DNA of 64,000 nt from Paramacrobiotus metropolitanus (lineage: Eukaryota; Tardigrada; Eutardigrada; Parachela; Macrobiotidae): assembly GCF_019649055.1 (NCBI RefSeq), contig NW_026570302.1:1-64000 (forward strand), given 5' to 3'. A model generated the notes under the pieces. It did not search any database. It saw only the letters and a program-made list of their open reading frames with translations, and was not told the DNA's origin. The position numbers and the translations under genes are program-made. Positions 9,165-22,202 of this stretch are shown in pieces; position 1 is the first letter of the stretch, and each line of letters begins with the position of its first letter.

Positions 9165-12100
9165 GTAAGTTTTTATCCTGATCCTTAACTCTTTTTGATT
9201 ATTTACATTATTTATTTTGTAGATACTGTTACTGCAGCGCCAGCGGATTCTGGGGACCAGCATCTCGTGCCACCTGCCAAGCGTATCAGATTAGCAAACG
9301 CTGAATCCGTGGACTGGCTCTACCAGACCTTTACTGATAAACGGGACGACCGGACCTTCCGAAGTTATTCACAGTACCGCGATGCGTATAGCATCTTTGT
9401 CAGAAAAGGATCCAATAATCCTTTCATGGCTTTTACCGGTTGCATAAAAAATCCAACGTACAGTTCGTTATTGCCCGCCATAAAAATACGCGGTGCAATG
9501 AACTGGTTGTCGGAATGGATATTCTGGAAAAGATTGTAGAATGGACCAATACGCCTGCTTTTGCAAAGTACCGCCAGAAAACAGTCTCCGCCTCCACCGC
9601 CAATGCGCATCCGGAAACCCTATCTTGGTGCATTATCGACACCACGTCCAATACCCAAGCAGCTTTTGTTCATGAAAACCGTACTACGACTGCCTCTGAT
9701 GACTCAGCCATGTCTGTACGTATCAGATCTGGCGATACCATAAAAAATTGTGTTGATATAAAGTCAGATGAGTTAGAATTTGTGAAGCAGTGTCAGAACA
9801 CTTTTCTGTCATTAAGAACCAGTTGCTGTGACCTTTCTGCTTGCAAAAATGCCTCGCATAGCTGCTGACGCTGCTGATTCAGTTGATTCTAATAATAATG
9901 ATAACGATACTAATGCTGTTGATGATGACGATGTTACCGAAGACCCGCTTCATATAAAGAACTTTTTCGTGTTGAAACCGATAAACGATTTTACAATCGC
10001 CGTTATCAGATGACGTAAAAGATTTGCGTGCAAAGTTCATCGCCTCAGTCATATTCCTTTGCTGAGATTCCTGATGTCATAACAGCCATTTTGAACGAAA
10101 TTTTAAATGAAATCCTTACTGACATCCCAGATCACGAGCGGGTAAGAATCAAGTTGCATAGCCGTCACCTCTCGTACCCTATTCACACACCTTTCATTCG
10201 TCGTGATCAGCTAACCGTTGCGCGATTGATGAAAGAAGTTTCCCGCGTACTCAATTCCAATCAGAATTTGTGCTGGATGATTCTTTTGAGCGGAAATCCA
10301 CCATTCCAACCTTCCCGCTGGATCCTGTCGATACGATGTTCCTTTATTATTGCGCAAAAAGCTGGAGACCATGAGGAGCGTAATACCTGTTCGTAATTCA
10401 GATAACCTCTGTTTGGCTCGTGCGCTTGTTATAGCTAAGGCCCTCGCAGATGACAATATACCGCTGTACGAACGCTTGTATCACACTAAAAAACTCTGTA
10501 CGGCTTCCGACAGAACGCTGCAGACAAAATGGCTAAAGAACTCATTGCTAACGCAGGACTGGATCTTCGACAATATACTTTGGAAGACGTTCAACAGTTT
10601 CAACTGGCCTTACCGGACTACCAAATCCTGATAACGAGTGTCGACCACCTCAATACGATCGTCTATGCCGGCGAATATGCCGAAAAAATTCGTTTGCTAC
10701 ATCATAGTAACCATTTTGATGTCTTGAAAAGCCTGCCGGCTTGGTTCAAAACATCGTACTGGTGCGACCGTTGCAATCGCGGATACGATCATAAAAATCG
10801 CCATCGATGCCAATACCGTTGCAAACAATGCCTGCGATTTGAATGTAATCCTGGAGAAGAAAGAATATACTGTTCGGACTGCTGCCGAACATTTTACGGT
10901 GAGGAGTGTTTCAATCATCATCGCGCTGCTGGCTCGGGAGAAAACGGGATTACGGTATGTCAAACGTTATTTGTCTGTCCATCTTGCCAATCATTTGTCT
11001 CCAGAGTTTTTCGTACCACGGACCACGTGTGGTGAGATTTTTTGCACGGTGTGCAAAGAACACGTATCAAATGACCACGTCTGCTACATTGAGCCCGAAG
11101 TCCTGACGGACCAGGATCTCGAAAAGCACGAACAGGCCCAGTTCTCTATTTCGATTTTGAGACATACCCTGCTGACTCGTGCGATATTGGCCGGGATATA
11201 ACAAAGAATTTTGCGAGTTTTATTTTCCGGATTATTTAAAACTTCTACGTCTTGGCCGCAATCTTCGAGCGTTCGACGGTTTTTTGTTCTGAAATGGTTA
11301 CTAAGAAATGGGATAGTTCCAAAAGCTGATAATGAACGGCTCAAAAATCTAGATGTTCCTGAATTTGGCATAAAATTTCGTGATACTTTGAATTACAATC
11401 CCAATCGTTAGACGCTTGGGCTCAAGCGTTCGGAGCGACAGAGCAAAAGGTAAATTCCCTCATCCGTCAATCGCCCAGAAAATTTTGGCAAAATTATCCC
11501 TATCCTAAGAGGTAGGAATCAATTACAACTTGATGAATAAAAAAGAAAGAAAAGGCTTTATCAAAGGATTTATCGAAAAGATCGCAGAAAAAAGAAAGTA
11601 CAATGTCAACGAGGAGCTCGTCAAATACTGCAAGCAAGATGTTAGCACCTTACGCGTTTGCTCTCAAGAATTCGAAAGTTGTTCATGGGTATTTCAGGTG
11701 GCTTTGCCCATTTACTTCCAAGCTAACAATTGCGGGTATATGCCATTTTTCTGGCGCGCACGGATACTGGAAAAAAACCTTATTGCAATTGTGAAAAACC
11801 CTAGTCAGCGCACGCAATCAGTCAAATGTGGTAAATGGTTGTGCTACATGAAATGACGGAAGGCAAAGCACTTGCAAGAACAGAAGATTGGAAAATATTA
11901 CGTGGACGGTTATGACGAAGAAGCGGAAATTATTTACGAATTCTATGGCGACTACTGGCACGGCAATCGCAACCACAAGACGCACATTTGTAAATCCTCA
12001 TCTCAAGCAAACGATGGAGAATTTGCATGCGGCAAACCGTCCAGCGAGAGAAATCGCCCTTGAGCAAATGGGATACTCTGTTATTAAAATTTGGGAAAGC

Positions 12101-12866
12101 GGGTACGACCAGAAATTGGCAGAGGATGAGGATTTTCGTGAAACACTAAAAGATATTCATGTTCACGCACCTCTTCAACCCCGCGATGCTCTATATGGAG
12201 GCCGGACCAACGGGACACGGTTGCATTATAAATGCGAGCCCGGAGAACAAATACGGTACAATTAGTTAAGAAAGGATTATAATCTTGATTTTATTGATAG
12301 GTGTTTTAGGTTTGCCGATGTCATTTCGGAATATCCTTTGTAAATTCGCGGAAGAGATATCCAGTTGGCCCACACGTGCGAATTACTGCGGACTTTGATG
12401 CAAATTTGGAAAATTACTTGGACTATTTTACCTGACGATTCTACCGCCCAAATGTCTATGGTTACCAGTTCTGCCCTATCGTACTGAAAAATTAACTTTT
12501 CCGCTATGCCGGCTATGTGCTGAGACGCAGCAAAATTCTAGCTGTCATCACACAGACGCCGAAAGATCACTTACGGGCGTCTGGTGCTCTGTGGAAATCA
12601 TTAAGGCACTATCCCTGGGATATACGGTGATAAAGTCTACGAAATTTGGCATTTTCCGAGTTCTCGCGAAGGCTTATTTAAAGAGTACATCCAGCATTTC
12701 TTGAAATTAAAACGGAGGCCAGCGGCTGGCCCTCTAATGTTAAAACCGAAGAAGAGAGAAAGCTGTATATGGAAGAATTTTTACTTCGAGAAGGTGTATC
12801 TATTGACGCCGAGAAAGTGGAAAAAAACTTGGGGCTTCGCGCCCTTGCAAAGTTATTTTTAAACAA

Positions 12867-12932
12867 GTAAGTCTTCAATTTCCTTAGGGATACATTAGTT
12901 GAAATTGCTTAATGTTTCTATTCTCTTTATAG
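12867..12932 (+). other. Spliceosomal intron inside polymerase motif B
   Basis: A 66-bp interval begins GTAAGT and ends TTTATAG. Removing it keeps the polymerase frame across the conserved motif B region; leaving it in gives an immediate stop. The match of consensus splice sites, frame and motif makes this the best-supported intron in the element. Confidence 0.8.
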
Positions 12933-13136
12933 TTTTTGGGGTCGACTCGGGATGCGCGAGGACAGATTGTCTACACAGTTTATTTCGAGCCCAAAGATTT
13001 TTATGAACTTTTTATTAAATGATGCGTTGGAAATTCACAATATCGAATTCTTCAGTGACACCGTAATTCAAGTTGCTTACAAGTCCAAGGAAGACTTTAT
13101 TCCAGTTAACCCAAAGACTAATGTTATCCTTGCGGC

Positions 13137-13201
13137 GTAAGTGCAAATTAAATATAATAAATACGTTTTTCTCAAAAATGTTTATTGGTTGGATGAATTA
13201 G
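13137..13201 (+). other. Spliceosomal intron upstream of polymerase motif C
   Basis: A 65-bp interval begins GTAAGTGC and ends GAATTAG. Removing it joins two polymerase blocks in frame, leading into the FDTDS motif at about 13272. Confidence 0.75.
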
Positions 13202-13702
13202 GTTCACGACTGCCCATGCCCGCCTTCACTTATACAATTATATGGCCCAAGTTGGACGTAACCTGATATATTTTGATACTGATTCCTTAATGTGGATTCA
13301 TCGGCAAGGAGATCCGAAGTTCCATTGGGAAACTACATGGGGACTTGACAAACGAATTAAATGATGGTGAATTCATCACAGAGGTCACCATCTGTGCTCC
13401 TAAATCTTATGCTTATGTGACGAACAAAGGAAAGCATGTCTGCAAAGTTAAAGGTTTTACACTCAATCGAACTATCAAAAAAACACTTAATTTAAATACT
13501 TTCACTTCACTCTGGACGACCCTGGACCTCAAGTGTACCCCTTACGGTATTCTTCCGTGATACGGCGTAATAAACGGACCCTTGAAATTGATGCTGTGGA
13601 CCAGGTAAAGCGCTTTAAGCTTACCTATGATAAACGAAGGATACTGCCAGACTTGACGACGCTCCCATTCGGGTACGTCGACGAAAATAACGTTCCTGAT
13701 TG

Positions 13703-15340
13703 ATTATTATTAAGCACTTGCTGCTGCTGTTGTTGTTGCTGTATCATCGCTATTGCGATAGGCAGAATAATATCGCCTACAAAAATTATTATTACCAGAA
13801 TAATTATACAAGCCGCAGCAAGCGCTGTGAGAGCTGGCTTGTGTTTCTCTGCTGCTCCATTTTTGCAAATAACTCTGGCACTACATCACTGGTGATTCGG
13901 CTAATTGATGACTTAAATAGTATCGATGTCTTTGAACTATAAAATAATTTTGATTTTACTGTATTTTTATTTTGCTTACACTTCAAATAAAATCAAGGTA
14001 AAAAGATACAAGACTTAGTTGATTTGGTTGTACAGCAGATTGAATATTATTCAGTAGCAGCATTATACTTGATAAATTTTGAAAACCGGAATCGATTATC
14101 GAGAAAAGTATAAATTATGCTTTAAAAAACCTTTTTTGCTTCACTGAATATTTTACGAAATCAGCTTACTCTGTTGGTTCCATTTTCCGCTTTGACCTTT
14201 GCTCCTGCTCAGCCATATGGACTTACGTTGTGATGATGCTAGCACAGTCGTGATGTCAGCCTGCAAATGCTTACACTTATAATTACAGCAGATATAACTG
14301 ATCAATTGCTATAATACATTAAAATTATATTAAATTATTCAGATATTTTACAAACGATTATTTAAGGTGAAATTTACTTTGGCGCTTGAAATGGTCGTAG
14401 TCCGTTGTAATTGTGGTAAATTATCTGCAATTAAGACATTTTAATGATATTAAAAATAAATTGCGGTAAAAATGGTATAGCAATAATTAGGATGTAACAA
14501 TATTAATATTATGCTAGGAACACAGAATAATTTGGTTCCGAATAGTAAATTGTACCGTCGTAGACGTTCACGCAATACTGTGTGTGTGGTTATATGGTGT
14601 TCCTAATAGTATCGCTATCCCGCAGGTAATAACCTGTAAATAATTAATTTCAGTCATTAATTGCATTCGGACTCATAAAGTAGCTATAATATAATATTCA
14701 ATAATAATTAATAAGTCTTACAGTATGAAACAGAGAGTAAAAGATTAAAAGTTGATTTTTAGGCAGAAAGAAAAATTTCGTCTAGATCAGTGTTGAAAAT
14801 TTTCCGAAAGAGCCAGGGCAAACTTTTTAAGTCCCGAAACTGTTTACTGGATTACAAAATCCTAATTCTGCTCGAGTACAACAAAACAATTAGTATTCAG
14901 TGTAAGCCTTCGGAGTATTAGGTCAGAAAAGTTAATTAGTAAATAGTAATTAGACAAGGAACTTACGGTAGAGTTCGTGCGGAAAAAATGTGCGTAGTGC
15001 CGCCAGGAACTTTTCTGGCCACAGATGTACACGCACACACGCTCAACAGACGCGCCAAACAAGGAAATGATATCACAATAGCACGGCCAGCCAAATCACA
15101 AACATCACCATTACACTTCATTTACAAATACATACAACTCATATTTATAGGTACCTGCTAAATTTTCTAACGTTTAAGCGTAAAATTAGAGATATTGTAT
15201 TTTAGGAGAATCGCAATCGAAAACGTATGCATTCCAATGCGATTGTTCAATAGAAAGTGATGGAACATCACGTTCCATCGTGTTGACAGTTAAAGATTTT
15301 TCTAGCTCATAAGTCTGTGCTAGTGAGAATGAATTCAGTC
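13703..15340. other. Non-coding AT-rich stretch
   Basis: After the polymerase stop comes a short CTG/TTG-type run (about 13725-13745) and then AT-rich sequence with no ORF showing protein-like composition. No terminal inverted repeat, integrase or packaging ATPase of a Polinton was seen, so the right end of the element is not defined. Confidence 0.5.
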
Positions 15341-15378
15341 AGTCATCTCCAGTCTGCAACTTCAAGATTTCCAACAAC

Positions 15379-15516
15379 ATGGCCAGCCAGCAAAGCAACG
15401 AGATTTCATCCACCATTCCGGAGGACAGCGACCTTCCAGAAGAAATCCGCAGATTGAATCTGGATGCGGACACCATCGCGTTTTTTGCGTCGCAGCGCTC
15501 AGCAGGCAAATTGTAA
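15379..15516 (+). CDS. Very short acidic ORF, possibly a first exon
   Basis: ATG 15379 opens 45 codons starting MASQQSNEISST, with a TAA that forms part of a GTAAGTG donor-like sequence at 15513. A plausible acceptor (TTTTTAG) lies at 15565. Downstream a clean frame (KQAAKWKADLDDD...) runs to TAG 15703, but the phase from exon 1 is off by one, so splicing as written gives an early stop. An AATAAA lies at about 15822. A transcription start with a TCAGT-type initiator near 15338 would fit. The polypeptide has no recognised domain. Confidence 0.3.
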   Translation: MASQQSNEISSTIPEDSDLPEEIRRLNLDADTIAFFASQRSAGKL

Positions 15517-15889
15517 GTGCTGTTATTAATTTCTATAGCTTTTAGGTAATTTAATCATTTTTTAGTGCCATTGGCATTTTTCTGCCTCTAAAATTACGCC
15601 CCAGATGCATGAAGAAATGAAGCAGGCGGCCAAATGGAAGGCCGACTTGGACGACGATCTTTACCATAAAAACAATTTTGACAATATCCAGTGTTTTGCC
15701 TAGCCAAATTAAACTAGGTAAATGAAATAGGATGGCAAAGGAATTTCTAGTAATTTGTTACTTGTAAACTGTGTACTTTGTGATTTTGTGGCAATTCCTT
15801 TAATACGACGGTAAATAACTAAATAAAATTCTCAGACGATAATCGTACGCAGTGTGGTTTTGCAGCGCATATAGGTAACAGTACAAACA

Positions 15890-16185
15890 GGGGCGCTATA
15901 GCTAGCAGTACACCACACAGGTGCAGCAGCGCGGGGGCGGTGAGGGGGGGGCGGTTGAGTACCAAGAGAATAGCAGAAAAGTGAGCTGCGGAGGACGCGG
16001 GGATAGGTAACAGGCCGAGGAGCAGCGCAGCGCTGGGGGGCGGTGAGGGGGGGGGACCGAGAGAATGGCAGGAAGCTGGGCTGCGGAGGGCGCGGGGTTG
16101 TGACGGACGCAGAGCTCTAGCTGACGCGGGGCTGTGACAGACGCGGGACTGTAATAGACGCGGGGCTGTGGAATTTATGGGCCAC
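15890..16185. repeat. G-rich degenerate tandem repeats
   Basis: Two diverged copies of a roughly 110-bp unit (GGCGGTGAGGGGGG... CTGCGGAGG) lie at about 15930-16000 and 16035-16100. They are followed by about four or five copies of a 17-18 bp unit resembling GACGCGGGGCTGTGACA at 16105-16175. The plus strand is strongly G-rich and contains several runs of six to nine G, suitable for G-quadruplex formation. It contrasts sharply with the AT-rich surroundings. Confidence 0.7.
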
Positions 16186-16196
16186 AACAGCGGACG

Positions 16197-16383
16197 ATGG
16201 GGAATTACGACAGAAGCAGAGACGACGGGGTACCCGAAGAGGATTTTGGGATAGGCCACGCTGAAAGCGACGGTAGACGGGGAGAAAAACGGGAGACGTT
16301 GGACTGGCAGACTCACAGGATGATGAAGAGTACGAGAATATTTCGACGGACCGATTTTGCCCGTTATTATGCAAAAATTTTAG
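16197..16383 (+). CDS. Possible orphan exon of an unknown gene
   Basis: 62 charged codons (MGNYDRSRDDGVPEEDFG...) from ATG 16197 end in front of a GTAAGAC donor-like site at 16384. The segment 16560-16755, rich in Arg/Ser/Pro/Thr, could be a partner, but the phases do not match with the acceptors I can see. No domain is recognised. The surrounding 16,470-17,740 is AT-rich and shows nothing else gene-like. Confidence 0.2.
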
Positions 16384-17811
16384 GTAAGACTAATGTGCGC
16401 GTCAAAGAAGTCATTTTAGCTTTTATTGGAACTTTATTCAATTTTTCCGTGAATTTTGACATATAATTGTGTCACATATGCTATCAAACGCTAATAAATA
16501 GGTAAAACTACATAGTTGTGTAATAAAAATAATTACTACAGTACCACCACTTGTCGTCCAATAATTTTATTCAGTTTTCTCTGCCTGAATGAAGACCGCG
16601 ATCGACCGTTTCTCACGCGAAGACTAGGACCGCTTCGTCTTCCTCTTGTTAACGCGGGCCGGCGGTCTGGGCATCAATCTAAAGAACGGGTAACACGGCC
16701 ACCATCTTCGACTCCGACAGGAATCCCAGGACGATCTGCAGGTACACAGCTGTAATCCTTTGGTACTCTTGTCAGTGTATATAATTTGAAATTAATAATA
16801 TTTTGTATGTATTTTGTATGTAATATTTTGTCTGTGATATTTTGTATGTTAATTTATGATAATCTTTTCATGTTTTTATATTTTTTATTGGAAACGCCTT
16901 TTATTTGTTGTTTTACTAATTTTCGTTACGAAATTATCTCTGGTAATGTTGTACATTTCGATTATATGCAATATGTACTATTCTATTCATTTAGCTTTTA
17001 ACCTGTAAATTCTGATTCGTTGCGTTCGTTGTAGATAATTTTCTGATCCGTTTTGTTATGTGAAGTATTGCTGTAATGTTGACTTCGCTGTTTTATGTGA
17101 AGGAATTTCGTGGGATTGGTAGCTGTTAATTTACTGATATTGTGGTGCGGTTTTCCACGTAAATCCTATTTATAAGTGCACTAGGGTTCGCGTTGTTTAT
17201 GATTTGTTCACGATTTTTTGTTTATTTAGTGCTCTAACTTACCCGGAAACAGATCGCTTGGGAAAGCGATACTGACTCTGACGGGGCTTAGAGCCATATT
17301 CCGATGATTCTCAGCAGTCGCTATGTTTCCTATCACGGTCAAATTTTGTGTTGGTATTTTAGCCTTTAAGCCTTACTTTGATCTGGGCACCAATGTTTGA
17401 TCTCGTTTATACTAATGTTGGACGAAAACACATACAGCTGTTTCCGGTGTTGCGCTTTTGAGAATTCAATGATAGGGATGTCAGTGTGAGTGAATTACTT
17501 GGCTTTTTTTATTTTAAATATTTTATTATTAAAAGTTGTGAATAGCAACGGAGAATTTTTGGCACTTTGTGCGATTGAGTAGAACAGAGTTTTAGTATCT
17601 GGAGTTTTTTAACCAGGAAAATTTCTGTCCGTTTCATTGACATATACCCTGAATTATTTTAATTTTATTTAATTAAATTAGCTTTTTTTTTGTATTAATT
17701 TTATTAATGTTTTTAATATTATTATGATGTCATAAACTGCAGTCCGGAAGTCCAGTAAGGAACTGGAATTCAAAATCCCTTTGCGGGACGCCGTTTACTA
17801 CTGTCATCGAG

Positions 17812-20149
17812 ATGCAGCAACCGGAGAACGTCCATATGGAAACCCTGATCAAATTGGTGGAGAACCTCAGCAACGGCGACCCTGGATTGTCCATTGAACG
17901 GAAAGACGCCGTGAAAGTGTGGATCGCTGCCCGATATCTGCAATTCGACACAGCCGAGAAAATGGCCAACCAGATTTTGGACCGACTGATACAGCGACCG
18001 GAGCACGTCTACCGTCTGTGGCGTCTGGCTCGTCGGGATGGACTGTCGGACCTGGAGAAAGTGACCTTTACACAAATTCTGCAGAGAATGCCACGAGGAG
18101 TCTGTTTCGCCGATTCGGAGCACTTTCTCCAGTGCAGCGTGGACGAGGTTACGGCCCTGCTCACCCATGATGGATATGTTCCAGATTGTGAGCCTACTGT
18201 ATATCAGGTATGAGTGTGCTAAAGCAGCTTGTGATGCGCGCCTTCTTCTGTCTGTTTCCCGCACCGCCTGGCCGAACCCTAATACTCGCAAGATATGTGC
18301 ATGGCTTTTAATGGTTGTAACAGTGTCATCTCAGCATGTGATTGTACGATCTTTTCGTGATAATTATGTAGCGTTATTTTTTACCACAGTTACGAGCAGT
18401 TAGTATTAGTAAAAATTATTAAAATTTCGTATTAGTAAAACCACGCATTTGAAATCACATATAGAAAAATCATGTTTGACCTTTGCAGGCGGTACTGCGC
18501 TGGTACATGCACGACACCATCGAACGCACACAACATCTGCATCCTCTGCTGGACGCATGTGTCGTGTGGGATCAGATAGACATCGATACGCTGATCATAT
18601 CCACCACGGGAGAACTGCATGAGGCACTGATGCAGATTCTGTCTGATCGACTTTGCGGTCTGATGGGTGGTGGAGCGTTGCTGAAGCGTGCCGCACCGAC
18701 AGAGGCCATCTTCTACCATATGCGCGACGGACATTCGCACCAACTCCTCCACTTCGATTTCACCCGCAACGAGCTGACTAAACTGAACACACCAGTCCAG
18801 GCGACACTGGTCGAGCATTCGCCGACGATTAAAGCCGATGGGTTCGCGGTGGCCGTGGGCCGGGAGCTTATCGTCGGCACCGAACCGAATCAGGAAATGA
18901 TGGCCATGGACTGCATCAGCGGCAGCACTCGTACTTTGATGGTGGAATCACTCTTCAACGAGTGCATGTGTGTGGTTGCGGTGGGTAGCGAGATCTACGC
19001 TGCGGGTGCCAACTGGAGCCAGCATTCCGAAGATTGGTTCTGTTTCAATGTGGTCACGGGGAAACTGCTTCGAGCATCTCAACTGCCGTTTTACACCTTC
19101 GAGAAAGAACCGCCCAATCTCGTTCAGTTAGCCCGCAACAACGGTGCAAACGCAGTTCAGCTGATAGAGATGGAAATGATGCAGAACATGATCTATGCTA
19201 AGCGTGGCATTGCCGCACTAATCTACCGCTATTACCGGTCAGTTCGCAATGCTTTCCATGAATTGTAATAAATATGTAAACAGTGCAAAAGTAATCGTAT
19301 TATAGCGTTCGTTGTTCGGTACACAACACATGCGATTACTGGATATCGCACTTCTTGAGTGTAAATAAGATAATAAAAGTTACTCGGCACTCGTGAAGTG
19401 TAGTAGTTTTTCTTCGCAGAGCGTCGATGGAAGCGTACCCTCTTCCTCACGGCAGGATCGTCTTCGTGTCGGTTGGTTCGGTTGACGAGAAGCATGCCAC
19501 CAATCCGGAAAGTATGGTGGAAACGTACGACATCCGCAGCAACAAATGGACAAAGCACACCGGTTGGAAAGACGAAACCAAGTTTCAACATCGCTGCTCG
19601 GCGATAGTCTTCCAGGGGTACCTTTACTTTACGGGCGGTTGCGTGGATGCTGAGGAATCGTTCTATTGGGAGAAGAATGGTAACGCGGTGGCCACCTGCT
19701 ACCGTGTCTCACTGAGCCACGCCCAGGCTGAACCGGAGCGCATCGCGGACCTGAACGTGGCCCGTTACCAACACTGTGCCTTCATCAAAGACGGCCAGAT
19801 GTGGGTGTACGGCGGAACGACCCACGTCGACGGCGACAATCAGCGGAAACGGGCACTGATGTCCTTCGAGAGATACGATGCCACAAAGAACCAGTGGACC
19901 TTAGTGGATGTGCCGATGACGAAGGAACTGCAAGCGGAAGTAGCTGGTGGAGATTGCGCGCAGAAGACTGTCCATCTGCCACATCTTCAGCACCACATTC
20001 CGGCGGCGTGCGTCGGTGATGAGTATGAGGGCAATTATGAGGACGACGACCATGGTTTAAAGTATAAGATGACGGATGAGTTTTGGAGGAACAATAATTG
20101 TTCGGATGACGATCAAAGCAACGAGTGGCCGACAGGTCTGGATGACTGA
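17812..20149 (+). CDS. BACK-Kelch protein, three exons, BTB part not visible
   Basis: Exons 17812-18207, 18489-19237 and 19420-20149 join in phase through introns GTATGAG...TTTGCAG and GTCAGTT...CTTCGCAG, giving about 625 codons. The N-terminal ~190 residues form a BACK-like all-helical domain: it starts after a BTB-like terminal helix (AARYLQFDTAEKMANQ) and continues through SVDEVTALLTHDGY and AVLRWYMHD. The rest carries Kelch-type blades, e.g. VETYDIRSNKWT, YLYFTGGCVD and MWVYGGT. Such proteins are usually substrate adaptors of Cullin-3 ubiquitin ligases. The Cullin-binding BTB fold is missing: only about 23 codons can be added upstream, from an acceptor-like CTGCAG at 17742. The gene is either N-truncated or has a distant first exon. 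The C-terminus is acidic. Confidence 0.8.
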
Positions 20150-22200
20150 TGATCAGGTTTACATGATCGGTTACCGCAATTTTATTATTTTATGGACATT
20201 TCTGGTACTGGATTAGTCACAATTATGTAGATACAATCCGATTCGTCAGTTTAATACAAAAAAATCGATTAGTTTGTTTTCTTATCGTAACGTTATTGCG
20301 TGTATCGACGCTCCATCACGGGCCCACGGCTGATATGCGTATTGTTTGGTTACCTTGTTTTGTTTTTTCGCGCCGGGTTGTTACGTTGTTTGTCATATCA
20401 TAGCAACTGGAATTTACGAAAATCTTTTTGTGCAGAATTTTTCTTTCTGGTGCTACACTGAGACACGCTTAATAAAATCGGAAGTCGAAATAAGCAACTT
20501 CAAGGATAGAGCTGCAATATGAAAACAGTGCAGTATTTTGTGATAGACTTTCTACTCTCGCCAGCTGTTGCCTGCCGCTAAAGACTAAGTAGGTATCTTA
20601 TGTGCATCCTAGTGTAAAAGGAAAGTAGTACTGTACAAGAAAGTAACTACGTCTGAAGCGATTTCATTGAAATTCTTTGAATGCACAATTTGTATCTTAC
20701 TAAATAAGGTACATCTTCAGCGGGACACGAGGTACAGACAGTGTCAAGGGAATACGGTTATCGCTACTCGTACGAATCGGATGGATGCATTTCCAGGTGC
20801 TGGAGTTAGCCTGAACATGCTGGTAATCCAGTGTAAGGTTATGCGGTATAACGGTTATTCTCGCATCGATACCCGTCTCATAGCTCTCAAATGTTACCTG
20901 GACTCTCTGAGGGACCACGTCGGGCAGGCGAGCACATGTGAGGCAAGCCATGTTCTCATCAGAAATGTGTAAATATTTGATGAAAGCATGGGATCCTGTT
21001 CGAATTACAACATTTGTGCCATTGCTAGAATAAAGGTGAAAGCGCTGCCCTTAACTATCGTACAGGACAGTTTTCTGCAATAACTGGCTGCCAAAATGTT
21101 GGCGTGGCATGCGGCTGAATATCCGCTGCATATTGATAACTGACAATTCGTTCATTGGAAATTTAGAGAAACCCTGTAGTGGAAGGATTGGAACTTGAAG
21201 GAGTTGAATAACATACTCTGTAGGTCATAGGATATTAACGCATAACATCGGTCATGCTTTTTTGGCGCGTAACTTTACTGGCCATATTATCTGTACGCTT
21301 GCCGCCACCAGGTAACAAGCGCAATGATTTCTGATGTCGTCCAGCTTCTGTTGGATGCCATCAAAAATTATTGCGCGTGTGACTGGATTTGGAAAGCTTA
21401 TTCTGGTTCCAGGTTGGTAGTAATAGTATAGTCATGCGACAGCTAAACCCCTGCTGTGATAAGCGAACACAACGGTGCCGGTGGTGTGTCTAATAATAGC
21501 TCACAGGCTTAGTTTTCTGTATTTATTTTTTCGAGGTCTGATTTTGGATTTGCCAAATTTTGATAGTCACGCACCTTGTCAAACCAAACTCTTACAGTAT
21601 CATACTAGATATTCCCAAAACAAACGGCCTCAGTTACTGTCTATTTCGCTATCCGTCTCGTGGTTCTTCTCGTCATCCCTCTTGCCCTCATCGTCCTCTA
21701 AATTGTCATCGCTCGGGGATGGCTGATAATTGTCTTTCGCCAGTTCGGCCAGGAAGTGCCACGCAACCAACAAAATTTCTTCAGTTGCACATCCTGTAGG
21801 CCGTCAACGCACCACTGTTTGCCGCGATAATGTGAGGACACAGCAAGCAAGTTTTTGCGAGTCACGCATATAATTACTTACTTTTACCGCCTGATTTAAA
21901 GTGTGGTGTGCTGTGTACTACTTAACGTGTGTTAAGCCGGTAGGGGGGGATGCAGTGCCTCACCTGATGGTGGTACAAGATCGTCTAGGGGCTGAAGTAT
22001 ACAGGACTTAACTTAGTGAGTAGCATCGCTGCAGCTCCTTGGCAACGGATTAAACCGGGAAACTTCCGGCTGCTCCCAAAATCGACTAACGTACATGATC
22101 GGCAGTGTGGCTGATAATATGATTTGCTGCCGACAGAAATGACCAGCACGATCTGTTATACAGTATTATTCACGCAGAACGCTATGACGGCCGTCGGCAG
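20150..22200. other. Intergenic; includes diverged repeat copy 1
   Basis: No convincing coding frame. Part of this interval (about 20640-21540) is the first member of a diverged pair of direct repeats; the rest has no feature I can support. Confidence 0.5.
20640..21540. repeat. Diverged 0.9-kb direct repeat, copy 1
   Basis: It shares an ordered series of blocks with 24620-25560. Examples are AAATGTGTAAATATTTGA, GGGATCCTGTTC, ATATTGATNACTGACAATT, TAACATCGGT and GAACACAACGGTGCCG. Spacing is similar and there are many substitutions and indels. Both are on the same strand, about 4 kb apart. No ORF is conserved between them. Confidence 0.75.
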
Positions 22201-22202
22201 GC

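Larger units (their letters stand above)
9222..13702 (+). pseudogene. Protein-primed type DNA polymerase B of the Maverick-like element
   Basis: A very long gene readable in many frame-shifted pieces. In order: an N-terminal region with the family's DNLCLARAL block (about 10400); a Cys/His-rich zinc-binding region (10759-11070); the exonuclease FDFE motif (11150-11161); the exonuclease Y-x3-D motif, YCKQD (11626-11640); a YEFYGDYWHG block (about 11930); RDALYGGRTNG (about 12185); the polymerase motif B region (about 12840-12960); and motif C DTDS (13275-13286). It ends near 13702. Two clean GT-AG introns keep frame: 12867-12932 (66 bp) and 13137-13201 (65 bp). The motif A region near 12300 is poorly preserved. 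Its role was replication of the element from a protein primer. At least eight frame breaks make the present sequence non-functional as written. Confidence 0.85.

Noticed and set aside
1-13702. CRISPR array, bacterial operon or plasmid origin
   Set aside because: No regular direct repeats with spacers, no bacterial ribosome binding sites, and GT-AG introns throughout; the genes are of eukaryotic dsDNA-element type.
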